Shown here piece after piece: positions 1-6,357 of a stretch of DNA of 14,295 nt. The first letter of the stretch is position 1; each line of letters opens with the position of its first letter. The stretch covers positions 1 to 14,295 of the forward strand of contig JAIJEI010000033.1 of NCBI GenBank assembly GCA_022739095.1, given 5' to 3'. The notes below the pieces were generated by a model, which had not been told where the DNA came from, did no database searches, and saw only the letters and a program-made list of their open reading frames with translations. The translations under genes were made by a program, and so were the position numbers. Source of the stretch: Bifidobacterium sp. GTDB taxonomy: Bacteria > Actinomycetota > Actinomycetes > Actinomycetales > Bifidobacteriaceae.

Positions 1-1
1 C

Positions 2-367
2 CTGACCATCAGCGACGACGAATTCGGCTCATGGTTCGAGCAGATCGACCATAATCCGCAGCGTTACGTCGGTTACCATGTGCAGGTCACCGGGTTTGTA
101 AGCAAGTCGCGTACGTTCGGCGCGGACGAGTTCGAACTGTCCCGCCAGTTCATGTCCTGCTGCATCCTCGACATGACACCGTTCGGATTCATGGCCAGCT
201 CCGGCAAAACCGGCACCCTGCACAACCATGACTGGGTCACCGTCGACGCCGTCATCAAGCAGGGCGCCTACGGCTCCACCGGCCACGAGCGCCAAGGACT
301 GGTATTGCGGGTTCGATCGGTCAGCAAAACCGCAGCCACCCCGACCGGCTACTTCTACTGGCAGTAA
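2..367 (+). CDS. TIGR03943/YcgQ-type (DUF1980) protein, C-terminal part
   Basis: The frame is open from base 2 to the TAA at 365-367, giving 121 residues; the true start lies upstream of the window. The fragment resembles the conserved C-terminal domain of the TIGR03943/YcgQ (DUF1980) family: a Tyr-Val-Gly-Tyr stretch leads into V-T-G-F-V (residues 28-33), then R-Q-F-M-S-C-C-I-L-D (48-57), with the adjacent Cys pair and Asp typical of this family. The full-length proteins normally have N-terminal membrane helices and are usually encoded beside a YraQ/UPF0718 permease, which would lie just upstream here. The biochemical role is not established; family members are often near metal-related regulators, and a Zur-like gene follows here. 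The assignment is from recalled family motifs, and I am fairly confident of it. A link to zinc is inference from context. Confidence 0.72.
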   Translation: MTISDDEFGSWFEQIDHNPQRYVGYHVQVTGFVSKSRTFGADEFELSRQFMSCCILDMTPFGFMASSGKTGTLHNHDWVTVDAVIKQGAYGSTGHERQGLVLRVRSVSKTAATPTGYFYWQ

Positions 368-423
368 ATGCCGCGTCTCCTGAAACGGAAAGCGCTGCAT
401 TGCACCATGACTCGTCCCATATC

Positions 424-468
424 GGCAGAGATCCCGCGTTACAACGAAAGGTACGCGGGGGCTCTGCC
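424..468 (+). terminator. Hairpin terminator after the DUF1980 gene
   Basis: Arms at 424-439 and 453-468 are complementary at 14 of 16 positions (GGCAGAG..CCCGCGT pairs with ACGCGGG..CTCTGCC), with a 13-nt loop. It lies 57 bp after the stop codon. No long T-run follows on the plus strand, so it may be a weak or factor-assisted terminator, or an mRNA 3'-end stabilising structure. Confidence 0.6.
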
Positions 469-509
469 AGTTGATTCAAGTTATATGACAACATGCTGGG
501 GCACCCGAT

Positions 510-537
510 TTGATTTAATAACGACAATGAATATCAT
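510..537 (+). promoter_or_regulatory. Putative promoter of the zur-like gene
   Basis: TTGATT (510-515) and TATCAT (532-537) are separated by 16 bp and lie 26 bp before the ATG at 564. The -10 element overlaps the Zur-box-like palindrome, as expected for an autorepressed promoter. This is assigned by eye only. Confidence 0.4.
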
Positions 538-538
538 T
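522..538 (+). promoter_or_regulatory. Zur-box-like palindrome
   Basis: The core is AATGA-ATA-TCATT (526-538), a near-perfect inverted repeat. The 15-mer at 522-536 matches 12 of 15 positions of the actinobacterial Zur operator as I recall it (TGATAATGATTATCA). It is AT-rich in a GC-rich setting and lies directly in front of a Zur-family gene, over its putative -10. Binding by Zur, from either this locus or the intact regulator at 3170-3604, is inferred. Confidence 0.5.
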
Positions 539-563
539 TGTTAACGGAAAAGGGCAGAACGTC

Positions 564-1065
564 ATGAGCATCGAGCAAACCGCGACCACTCGGCGCGTGA
601 CGCGACCCCCGACTCCTCATCACCCAGGTCCTGGCGGAACTATCCCGATTCGCCACGGCCCAGGAAATCACCGACATCCTGCGTGAGCGCGGCACGCGCA
701 TCGACACGGCCACCACCTACCGCAATCTACAGATGACGGCCTCCCAAGGCGAGCTCGACGTGATCCACGTTAACGGCGAAGCCCTCTACCGCGAATGCTC
801 GGACCAGCATCACCACAATCACATCGTATGCCGCGAATGCGGGCGGACCATCGAAATCGAGATTCCCGGACTTGAGCAGTGGATCGACAAAGCCGCCAAG
901 CAGCTGAAGTACCAGGATATCGCCCACGAACTGGAAATCTTCGACCTATGTCCCAAATGCGCGGCGAAACACGGTAACGAACCATCGTCCAGCGTCGGCA
1001 TCGCGCCAAAGGATGAACCGATGACGACGCCAAACGATACTAATCGTCGGCGCTCGGACAAATAA
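564..1065 (+). pseudogene. Zur/FurB-family regulator, frameshifted near the N-terminus
   Basis: Translation from ATG 564 (AAGGG ribosome site about 9 nt upstream) gives M-S-I-E-Q-T-A-T-T-R-R-V-T-R, the usual Fur N-terminus, then leaves frame at the C5 run 606-610 and stops at about 689. Removing one C restores R-L-L-I-T-Q-V-L-A-E-L and a full Fur protein to the TAA at 1063-1065. The helix-turn-helix has A-Q-E-I-T-D-I-L-R-E-R-G and T-T-Y-R-N-L. The metal region has H-H-H-N-H, V-C-R-E-C-G and L-C-P-K-C, i.e. both Zur CxxC pairs. The pattern is closer to actinobacterial FurB/Zur than to iron Fur. The C-terminus has an extra tail of about 35 polar residues. As written, only restarts such as ATG 733 would yield product, and these would lack the DNA-binding domain. 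It could also be a sequencing error or slippage-controlled expression. Confidence 0.72.
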
Positions 1066-1413
1066 TGGCGCAGCCCCGATGCTACCGACCTTCAACGTCG
1101 GTGCCCCTCCAATCCTTGGCGCAATAGCGACGATATAAGCTCCACTCGCATCGTTAGCCTGTCAACGATTGGCGCAGCACCGACGCCAGACACGCTCATC
1201 GTCGTCGTTCCACCAATATTTGGATTGGTACCGCCACCACCTATGCCAGGCGTCGACACTCGGCCAACAATCGGCCCGTTACCGACACAAAACTGCATGA
1301 GGTCTCATTGCTCTTAATAGCAGCAATGGGCCGGATAATCACTTTCACTAACTTTCGCCGCTGCCGTCTGACACCCTATAGTCGCAGACAAACAAACGCC
1401 GAAAGGAACAACA
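1066..1413 (+). other. 348-bp spacer without a supported gene
   Basis: No convincing gene lies here on either strand. A minus-strand open frame at 1092-1298 is Gly-rich without a recognised family. The word TTGGCGCAGCACCGA recurs in degenerate form at about 1065, 1116 and 1169 (spacing about 51-53 nt), hinting at decayed repeats. A small hairpin pairs ACCGAC (1084-1089) with GTCGGT (1097-1102). The 3' end holds a TATAGT hexamer (1377-1382) as possible -10 for the downstream gene, without a good -35. Confidence 0.45.
1333..1347 (-). promoter_or_regulatory. Possible weak Zur-like box before the Cys-rich ORF
   Basis: The minus strand reads TGAAAGTGATTATCC. This matches 12-13 of 15 positions of the recalled actinobacterial Zur operator, depending on which consensus is used, but only 4 of 7 base pairs are internally symmetrical. 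It lies 67 bp upstream of the ATG at 1414. It would make sense if the Cys/His-rich ORF were zinc-regulated, but it is weak evidence alone. Confidence 0.22.
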
Positions 1414-2213
1414 ATGACCATCAAGACCATCAACGAGCATGCTTACGAAATCGTTACCGAAGAGGGCACCTTCGCCGTCCGCAAGGACACGCTGGCCAAG
1501 TTCGACGCCACCAAGCACGAGCACGGCGTGGCCGCCTGCGGCTGTTGCTTCACCGGCGACTGCTGCGACGACACCGACTGCGAGCACAACCACACCGAAG
1601 AGTGCGAGGGCAAGGCTTGCCTGCACGCTTGCCACGAGAACCACGAAGGCCACGAGTGCGCCTTCTGCCATCTCGCCTTCGACACCAATTCCGAGGGCCA
1701 GGTGATCATCGACGGCAAGGACATCCCCAACCACACCGCCCACCAGCTCACCGACTACCGCCGCACCGACATCGGCTTCGTGTTCCAGTTCTATAATCTG
1801 GTGGCCAACCTCACGGCCAAGGAGAACGTGGAGCTCGCCTCCGAAATCGTGCATGACGCGCAGGACCCGACCCAGGCACTTACCAACGTGGGTCTTCAGG
1901 ACCGCATCAACAACTTCCCCGCACAGCTTTCGGGTGGCGAACAGCAGCGCGTGGCCATCGCCCGCGCGGTGGCCAGAACCCGAAGATTCTGCTGTGCGAC
2001 GAGTGGACCGGCGCTCTGGACTGCAACACCGGCAAGCAGGTGCTGCAGATTCTGCAGGATCAGAGCCGTAAGAAGGGCGCGACCGTGGTCATTGTGACGC
2101 ACAATTCCGCCATCGCGCCGATTGCCGACCGCGTGATCCACATGCATGACGCGCGCGTCAAATCGATCGAAGTGAACGAGCATCCGATGGACATCAAGGA
2201 TCAGGAGTGGTAA
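1414..2213 (+). pseudogene. Chimera: Cys/His-rich domain fused to broken ABC ATPase
   Basis: The ATG at 1414 has GAAAGGA (1401-1407) 6 nt upstream. Residues 1-93 are not ABC-like: after a polar start, residues 35-86 hold 11 Cys (42, 44, 45, 50, 51, 56, 64, 69, 73, 82, 85) and 9 His, like a metallothionein or metal-buffering domain. From residue 95 (G-Q-V-I-I-D-G-K-D-I) it becomes a LolD/MacB-type ABC ATPase, with Q-loop Gln125 and signature L-S-G-G-E-Q-Q-R (172-179). The Walker A segment is absent, replaced by the Cys-rich part. At 1975 one A is missing (expected A-K-N-P-K), shifting the frame; in the restored frame it continues I-L-L-C-D-E-W-T-G-A-L-D to TAA 2211-2213, with Trp where the D-E-P proline belongs. 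Without Walker A the ATPase cannot work. The first 93 codons could still yield a metal-binding protein. Origin by recombination between two genes is inferred. Confidence 0.68.
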
Positions 2214-2218
2214 GCAGT

Positions 2219-2540
2219 ATGATCGATTTCAACGATTCCACCGAAACGACCAACCTTACGCCCGCGGCCGACTCCGCAGCCGATTCCGCCGCAAATTCAG
2301 CAAACGACTCCTATACCGCGCCCGACGTCAAAGATGCGGAGTTCGGCTATTTCAAGGACGCGACCATCAAGAACAGCAATCACAGCCTGCGCGTGTTCTC
2401 CAAACCGGACTCGGTCTCCACCTTTGCCGTGTCTGAAGGTCGTCTGCTTAAGGCCGCAAACGAAATCGCCCTTGATTCGGCGGAGCAAGACAAATACGCC
2501 ATCGACAGCACCATCAAGGTCACCGAGCGGCCGGATAGTG
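2219..2540 (+). pseudogene. Fragment of large ABC permease (FtsX/MacB-like)
   Basis: The ATG at 2219 follows the ATPase remnant by 5 bp, the usual ATPase-permease order. Residues of about V-K-D-A-E-F-G-Y-F-K-D-A-T-I-K through S-V-S-T-F-A-V-S-E-G-R to A-A-N-E-I-A-L and I-K-V-T-E resemble part of the extracytoplasmic domain of the long ABC permeases common in bifidobacteria. No membrane helix is present: the N-terminal TM segment and everything after about 2540 are gone, and the first 35 residues are an Ala/Ser/Asp-rich linker. This is a remnant; no transport function is possible. The family call rests on recalled similarity. Confidence 0.55.
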
Positions 2541-2544
2541 AACA

Positions 2545-3083
2545 ATGGCCAGTGATACACAGCCGTATCCGGTTTCCCCTGAACAGGAGGAAACCGCCCG
2601 GCACTGCGAACGAATACGGGTGGATACCTCGACGCCTTGGGGCAAGGCGGCCATCATTGCGGATATCGAATTTGATGATGCGCAGGATACGCGGTTCCAC
2701 GGTTCGTTGCACTTGTTTGCACGTCATTCGACCAACGAATCGGTCACGTATCCGGCAGATGGCACCGATTGCAACATTCCAATTCGTTGGATATCGACCT
2801 GAGTCTGCCTCCAGCGCCGGCTCGCGTGAATATCGATGTCTTTTCCAATGATGCAGGACGCCTGCACGGACAATGGTCCATTCCCAACGGCATCCCAAAG
2901 CCGATCGATGCGCGCATCATCTTCGATTCGCACATACAGAAGTTGGCTGCGGAGTCGCAGCGGAAGCGGCCTGCGGCCGCTGCGATGTTGTTTGCAGCCT
3001 TGCGGCTGCGGTCTCTCCCCCAGTCTCGCCGCGCTCGACAGCTCCCTCATCAGAGGGAGCTCTCAACTTCTACCTCCCTCTGA
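2545..3083 (+). pseudogene. Unrecognised ORF, probably frameshifted and truncated by a repeat
   Basis: I do not recognise this gene. One frame runs from ATG 2545 to TGA 2800-2802 (85 aa; G-S-L-H-L-F-A-R-H near the middle). Another, open through 2769-3083, carries S-N-S-L-D-I-D-L-S-L-P-P-A-P-A-R and G-Q-W-S-I-P-N-G-I-P-K-P. Adding one T near 2770 would join them as ..A-D-G-T-D-L-Q-H-S-N-S-L-D-I.., a continuous chain of alternating polar and hydrophobic residues suggesting a beta-rich domain. The second frame runs into the palindromic repeat from about 2950, so its natural C-terminus seems lost. No ribosome site precedes ATG 2545, and the start probably lies within a deletion junction with the permease fragment. 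Confidence 0.4.
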
Positions 3084-3146
3084 CGAGGGAGGTAGCCGCC
3101 GGAGGCGGACGGAGGGAGAGACCGCGGCCAACAGGCCGCCAATAAG
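2950..3146. repeat. Palindromic intergenic repeat, copy 1, three hairpins
   Basis: Perfect 12-bp terminal inverted repeats GCGGTCTCTCCC (3008-3019) and GGGAGAGACCGC (3114-3125) enclose three hairpins. The first has arms 3040-3048/3053-3061 (9 bp, 4-nt loop), the second 3072-3080/3085-3093 (9 bp, 4-nt loop), and the third CCGCC/GGCGG (3096-3100/3104-3108). Outer GC-rich palindromic runs (GCGGCC types) extend it to about 2950 and 3146. It lies between converging genes, so it may serve as a bidirectional terminator. A shorter relative lies at 8812-8864 in opposite orientation. I recall similar elements in bifidobacterial genomes but cannot confirm this here. Confidence 0.75.
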
Positions 3147-3169
3147 CAAGCATCGACGTAAGCCGATTC

Positions 3170-3604
3170 CTACTCCCCACCCGCAGCCTTCTGCGCTTTC
3201 TGTGCCTTCTGGCAGTCGGGGCATAGTCCGAAGACCTCCAAGGTGTGGGATTCGACGGTGAAGCCGTGGCCGTCGGCCACTTTGCGCAGCCAAGCCTCGC
3301 CGGGCGGGTCGATTTCCACGGTTTTGCCGCACCGCTTGCACACCAGGTGGTGGTGATGTCCGTCGTCGCCGCATAGGCGGAACAGCTGCTGGCCGTCCAA
3401 GCGGATCGTGTCGGCGGCACCGGCATCGGCCAAGGCGTTGAGCTGGCGGTATACGGTGGCCAAGCCGATTTTCGAGCCTTCGTCCTCCAGCCTGCGGTGC
3501 AGGTCCTGAGCGGAGATGAACTCCTCGCAGTCGGCCAAGGCGGCGCGAATCGCGTCCTTCTGCTTGGTCTGGCGTTCGATATGTTCAACCATCGGTAAGC
3601 TCAC
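3170..3604 (-). CDS. Zur/FurB-type Fur-family metalloregulator
   Basis: This is a 144-residue regulator, full length for Fur proteins. The helix-turn-helix spans about 32-55 (S-A-Q-D-L-H-R-R-L ... G-L-A-T-V-Y-R-Q-L). The metal/dimerisation part holds H-H-H-H (83-86), C-K-R-C (89-92) and C-P-D-C (128-131), the structural zinc pairs. It resembles actinobacterial Zur/FurB more than Fur, so it is probably a zinc-responsive repressor; iron or peroxide sensing is not excluded. The GTG at 3604 overlaps the purK stop by 4 bp (GTGA); ATG 3592, with GTGAG 7 nt before it, is an equally likely start. Either way it is translationally coupled to purK. The tail has an A-Q-K-A-Q-K repeat. It is paralogous to the broken gene at 564-1065. 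Confidence 0.85.
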   Translation of the reverse strand: MSLPMVEHIERQTKQKDAIRAALADCEEFISAQDLHRRLEDEGSKIGLATVYRQLNALADAGAADTIRLDGQQLFRLCGDDGHHHHLVCKRCGKTVEIDPPGEAWLRKVADGHGFTVESHTLEVFGLCPDCQKAQKAQKAAGGE

Positions 3605-4779
3605 GCCTTCTTCTTCAGGTCGTCCCAGCAGCCGGTGGCCTCAAGGTCAGCAACCGTGGCAGCAGGGTCGTCGGTGAGCACGGTGATGTGACCCATCTTG
3701 CGGTCGTGGCGCACTTCGGCCTTGCCGTAGTCGTGCACATTCCACTCCGGGTGGGTGGCGATCAGCGCGCGCGTCGGCTCCACATGCTGGCCGAGTACGT
3801 TGACCATCACGGCCGGCGAGAGCAGCTTGGGCTTGGGCATGGGCCAGCCGGCGATGCCGCGGATGTGGGCGTCGAACTGGTCCATCGAGCAGGCCTCGAT
3901 GGTGTAGTGGCCGGAGTTGTGCGGGCGCGGGGCGAGCTCGTTGACGATGACCTGATCGTCCTTGGTGATGAACAGTTCGATGGCCAGCGTGCCGGCCAGT
4001 TCGAAGCCCTTGGCCAGGCGAATCGCCAGTTCATGCGCTTTGCGAGCCACATGTTCGGACACCTCGGCGGGGGCGATGGTCATGTGCAGGATGTTGTTGC
4101 GGTGCTCGTTACGCACGATCGGGAAGGTGACGAAGTCCTTGCCGTTGCCGGAGACCAGGATCGAAGCCTCGAATGCGAAGTCGACGAAGCCTTCCAGGAT
4201 GCTCGGCGGGAAGCCGCCACCACGGTCGGAGCGGGAGCGGATCTTCTCCAAGTCGGCGTCGGAACGCAGCACGAGCTGACCGTGGCCGTCGTAGCCGCCG
4301 GACACGGTCTTCAGCACGGCCGGATAATGAATATCATCCAATGCGGCGTCAAGCTCATCGAAGTTGTTGACGGCGCGCCACGGTGCGGTGGCGGTGCCGT
4401 GGTCGTTGATGAACTGCTTCTCGTGCACGCGGTGCTGGGTCACGCGCAGCAAGTCGGTGCCCTGCGGGGTGGCGGTGATGCCGCGCACCTCGTCGATGGC
4501 ATCGGCGTCCACGTTCTCGAACTCGTAGGTGAGCACGTCGGACTGCACGGCCAGATCATGGATGGCGGTTTTGTCATCGTATTCGGCGGTGATCTGGAAG
4601 TCGGCCACCTGACCGGTCGGGCAGTTCGGCGTCGGGTCAAGCACACCGACGCGGAAGCCCATGTAGCGGGCGGACAAAGCCATCATACGGCCGAGCTGGC
4701 CGCCACCGATGATGCCGATGGTCGAGCCCGGCATCAGCATGGAGACGCGGCCGCCTGTTTCCTCAGACAAGCTGGGCAT
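3601..4779 (-). CDS. purK: PurK, N5-carboxyaminoimidazole ribonucleotide synthase
   Basis: PurK is a cytosolic ATP-grasp enzyme that uses ATP and bicarbonate to convert AIR to N5-CAIR in de novo purine synthesis. The 392 residues fit the family. Visible motifs are the N-terminal nucleotide-fold G-G-G-Q-L-G-R-M (25-32), the Gly loop Y-D-G-H-G-Q (163-168) and N-E-L-A-P-R-P-H-N-S-G-H-Y (280-292). The start at ATG 4779 overlaps the purE end by 17 bp; ATG 4740 (residue 14), nearer the conserved I-G-I-I-G-G-G, is the alternative. Its partner PurE is immediately upstream and a Fur-family gene overlaps its end, so the three are probably one transcript. Codons 148-152 are a run of A/T-ending codons unlike the rest of the gene. 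Confidence 0.95.
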   Translation of the reverse strand: MPSLSEETGGRVSMLMPGSTIGIIGGGQLGRMMALSARYMGFRVGVLDPTPNCPTGQVADFQITAEYDDKTAIHDLAVQSDVLTYEFENVDADAIDEVRGITATPQGTDLLRVTQHRVHEKQFINDHGTATAPWRAVNNFDELDAALDDIHYPAVLKTVSGGYDGHGQLVLRSDADLEKIRSRSDRGGGFPPSILEGFVDFAFEASILVSGNGKDFVTFPIVRNEHRNNILHMTIAPAEVSEHVARKAHELAIRLAKGFELAGTLAIELFITKDDQVIVNELAPRPHNSGHYTIEACSMDQFDAHIRGIAGWPMPKPKLLSPAVMVNVLGQHVEPTRALIATHPEWNVHDYGKAEVRHDRKMGHITVLTDDPAATVADLEATGCWDDLKKKA

Positions 4780-5263
4780 TGGATTCGGCCACCTTTTCCT
4801 TCAGTTCGTTACGGTAATCCTCAAGCTTGTCGGCCAGTTCCGGCTCGAAGGCGGAGAGCATCTGCACGGCGAGCAGGCCGGCGTTGGTGGCACCGGAGTT
4901 GCCGACGGCGGTGGTGGCCACCGGAATGCCGCCGGGCATCTGCACGATGGACAGCAGCGAATCCCAGCCGGACAGGGCGTGGGAGCGCACGGGCACGCCG
5001 ATTACGGGCAGTGTGGTCTGCGCGGCGATCATGCCCGGCAGGTGGGCGGCACCGCCGGCACCGGCGATAATGACCTTCAGCCCATTGGCGCGGGCGTTGT
5101 GCGCGAACTCGGCCATGAGCTCGGGCGTGCGGTGCGCGGAGATGACCTGCTTGTGGTAGGCGACGCCGAACTGGTCGAGAATATCGCAGGCGCGCTTCAT
5201 GGTCTCCCAGTCGCTGGAGGATCCCATGACCACCGCGACTTCGGGCTTGGATTCATTTGCCAT
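4763..5263 (-). CDS. purE: PurE, N5-CAIR mutase
   Basis: PurE (class I) rearranges N5-CAIR, the PurK product, to CAIR. It has the short bacterial class I length, 166 residues from the chosen start. Motifs seen are M-G-S-S-S-D (13-18), S-A-H-R-T-P-E (42-48, with the catalytic His) and A-G-A-G-G-A-A-H-L-P-G-M (67-78). I chose ATG 5263 because AGGGAG (5278-5273) lies 9 nt before it; the in-frame ATG 5269 would be only 3 nt from that site. It overlaps purK by 17 bp and heads the purE-purK-zur cluster. Confidence 0.95.
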   Translation of the reverse strand: MANESKPEVAVVMGSSSDWETMKRACDILDQFGVAYHKQVISAHRTPELMAEFAHNARANGLKVIIAGAGGAAHLPGMIAAQTTLPVIGVPVRSHALSGWDSLLSIVQMPGGIPVATTAVGNSGATNAGLLAVQMLSAFEPELADKLEDYRNELKEKVAESNAQLV

Positions 5264-5281
5264 TATCATTTACTCCCTAGT

Positions 5282-5348
5282 TATTGAGAATAAGGCCCAC
5301 TGTACTCCTGATAGCGGAGTTAAGCCACGCAGCAAATCGTTCTCAATA
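5282..5348. promoter_or_regulatory. Inverted repeat in the purE leader region
   Basis: TATTGAGAA (5282-5290) and TTCTCAATA (5340-5348) are perfect 9-bp inverted repeats 49 nt apart. Between them is a short hairpin ACTCC/GGAGT. On the minus strand TTGAGA could be a -35 with a poor TTAACT -10 17 nt later. The pair could be an operator or the closing stem of a leader RNA for purE; I do not match it to a known riboswitch. Confidence 0.35.
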
Positions 5349-5364
5349 CATAATTCTGTGAGTC

Positions 5365-6357
5365 TTACAGCTCGATAACGATCTTGCCGAACACGTCGCC
5401 GGCAATCATCTTGGCGAATGCCTCGGGCGCGGCGTCCAACCCGCTGACCACGGAGTCGATCGCCGGATGCAGATTGGCGTGCTCCACGAAGCGCAGCAAT
5501 CGTGCGAAATCCTCGCGCGAGCCCATAGTGCAGCCCTGCACGCGGATGTCCTGGAAGAACAGTCGCGTAAGCTCCGCACCGGGCTGGTCGCCGGTGGTGG
5601 CGCCGCAGATGGCGATGGTGCCGCCGGGTCGCACGGATTTCATCGAATGGCTCCAGGTAGCCGCGCCCACGGATTCGATCACCGCATCGACCTTGCGCGG
5701 CAGGCGTGCACCAATCTCCAGCGCGGCGTTCGCGCCAAGTTTCAGCGCCTTGGAGCGCTTGTCCGCGTCGCGCGAGGTGACGAACACCTCCAGACCGGCG
5801 GCATGGGCGAGTTGGATGGCCGCAGTGGACACGCCGCCGCCCGCGCCCTGAATGAGCACGGAGTCGCCCGGCTTGATGTCAGCGGCCTCGAACAGCAGTG
5901 AGTAGGCGGTCAGCCAGCTGGTGCCGAGTGCGGCCGCCTCGGCTGTGGTGAGGTTTGCAGGCTTGGCGAACACGTTGGCGGACGGCACGGCAGTCTTCTC
6001 GGCCATCGTGCCGGGGTATTTCTCGGAGAGGATCGTACGGCGCTCGCCCGGGGCCACGCCCGCGCCATCGGTGCCGACGAACGTGTACAGCACCACTTCG
6101 CTGCCGGCCTTGAGCCCATGCTTGCCGGGGATGTCCTCGTCCAGAATGCCCACGGCATCGGTGCCCAGGATCATCGGCGTCTGTTCGGCGGCGAGACCCA
6201 CACCCTGTAGCGACCAGACGTCGTGATGGTTCACGGTCACCGCACGCACCGAAACGGTCGACCAGAACGGGCGGGCCTGGGGTTCGGGCTGCTCGCCCAC
6301 CGCCAACGCGGCAAGCGAATCGGCATGGTTGACGGTGGATGCGTATACGGCCTTCAT
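5365..6357 (-). CDS. MDR-family oxidoreductase, quinone-reductase-like
   Basis: This is a 330-residue medium-chain dehydrogenase/reductase. The N-terminal GroES-like domain is followed by a Rossmann fold with G-A-G-G-G-V (171-176), and the C-terminus ends F-G-K-I-V-I-E-L, typical of the family. The catalytic-zinc cysteine position reads N-H-H-D (43-46) rather than C-x-x-D, and the four-Cys structural zinc lobe is absent. It is therefore a zinc-free, NAD(P)H-dependent quinone or enone reductase type rather than an alcohol dehydrogenase; the substrate is unknown. ATG 6357 is chosen because AAGGAG (6369-6364) lies 6 nt upstream. The frame stays open to 6429, but that extension shows no conservation signs. 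It lies upstream of purE on the same strand with a 100-bp gap and is divergent from the DXS-like gene. Confidence 0.85.
   Translation of the reverse strand: MKAVYASTVNHADSLAALAVGEQPEPQARPFWSTVSVRAVTVNHHDVWSLQGVGLAAEQTPMILGTDAVGILDEDIPGKHGLKAGSEVVLYTFVGTDGAGVAPGERRTILSEKYPGTMAEKTAVPSANVFAKPANLTTAEAAALGTSWLTAYSLLFEAADIKPGDSVLIQGAGGGVSTAAIQLAHAAGLEVFVTSRDADKRSKALKLGANAALEIGARLPRKVDAVIESVGAATWSHSMKSVRPGGTIAICGATTGDQPGAELTRLFFQDIRVQGCTMGSREDFARLLRFVEHANLHPAIDSVVSGLDAAPEAFAKMIAGDVFGKIVIEL

Noticed and set aside
1092..1298. A Gly-rich 68-codon minus-strand frame
   Set aside because: No ribosome site or family match; explained by the degenerate repeats.
1308..1796. A 162-codon plus-strand frame rich in Arg
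   Set aside because: It overlaps the Cys-rich ORF in another frame and is dominated by Arg/His repeats; the 1414 frame has a ribosome site and a clear composition.
3688..5070. A 460-codon open frame on the plus strand
   Set aside because: It is antisense to purK and purE, rich in Gly/His/Val/Arg as expected for a mirror of GC-rich codons, and has no domain.
4709..5287. A 192-codon plus-strand frame over purE
   Set aside because: Antisense shadow of a certain gene.
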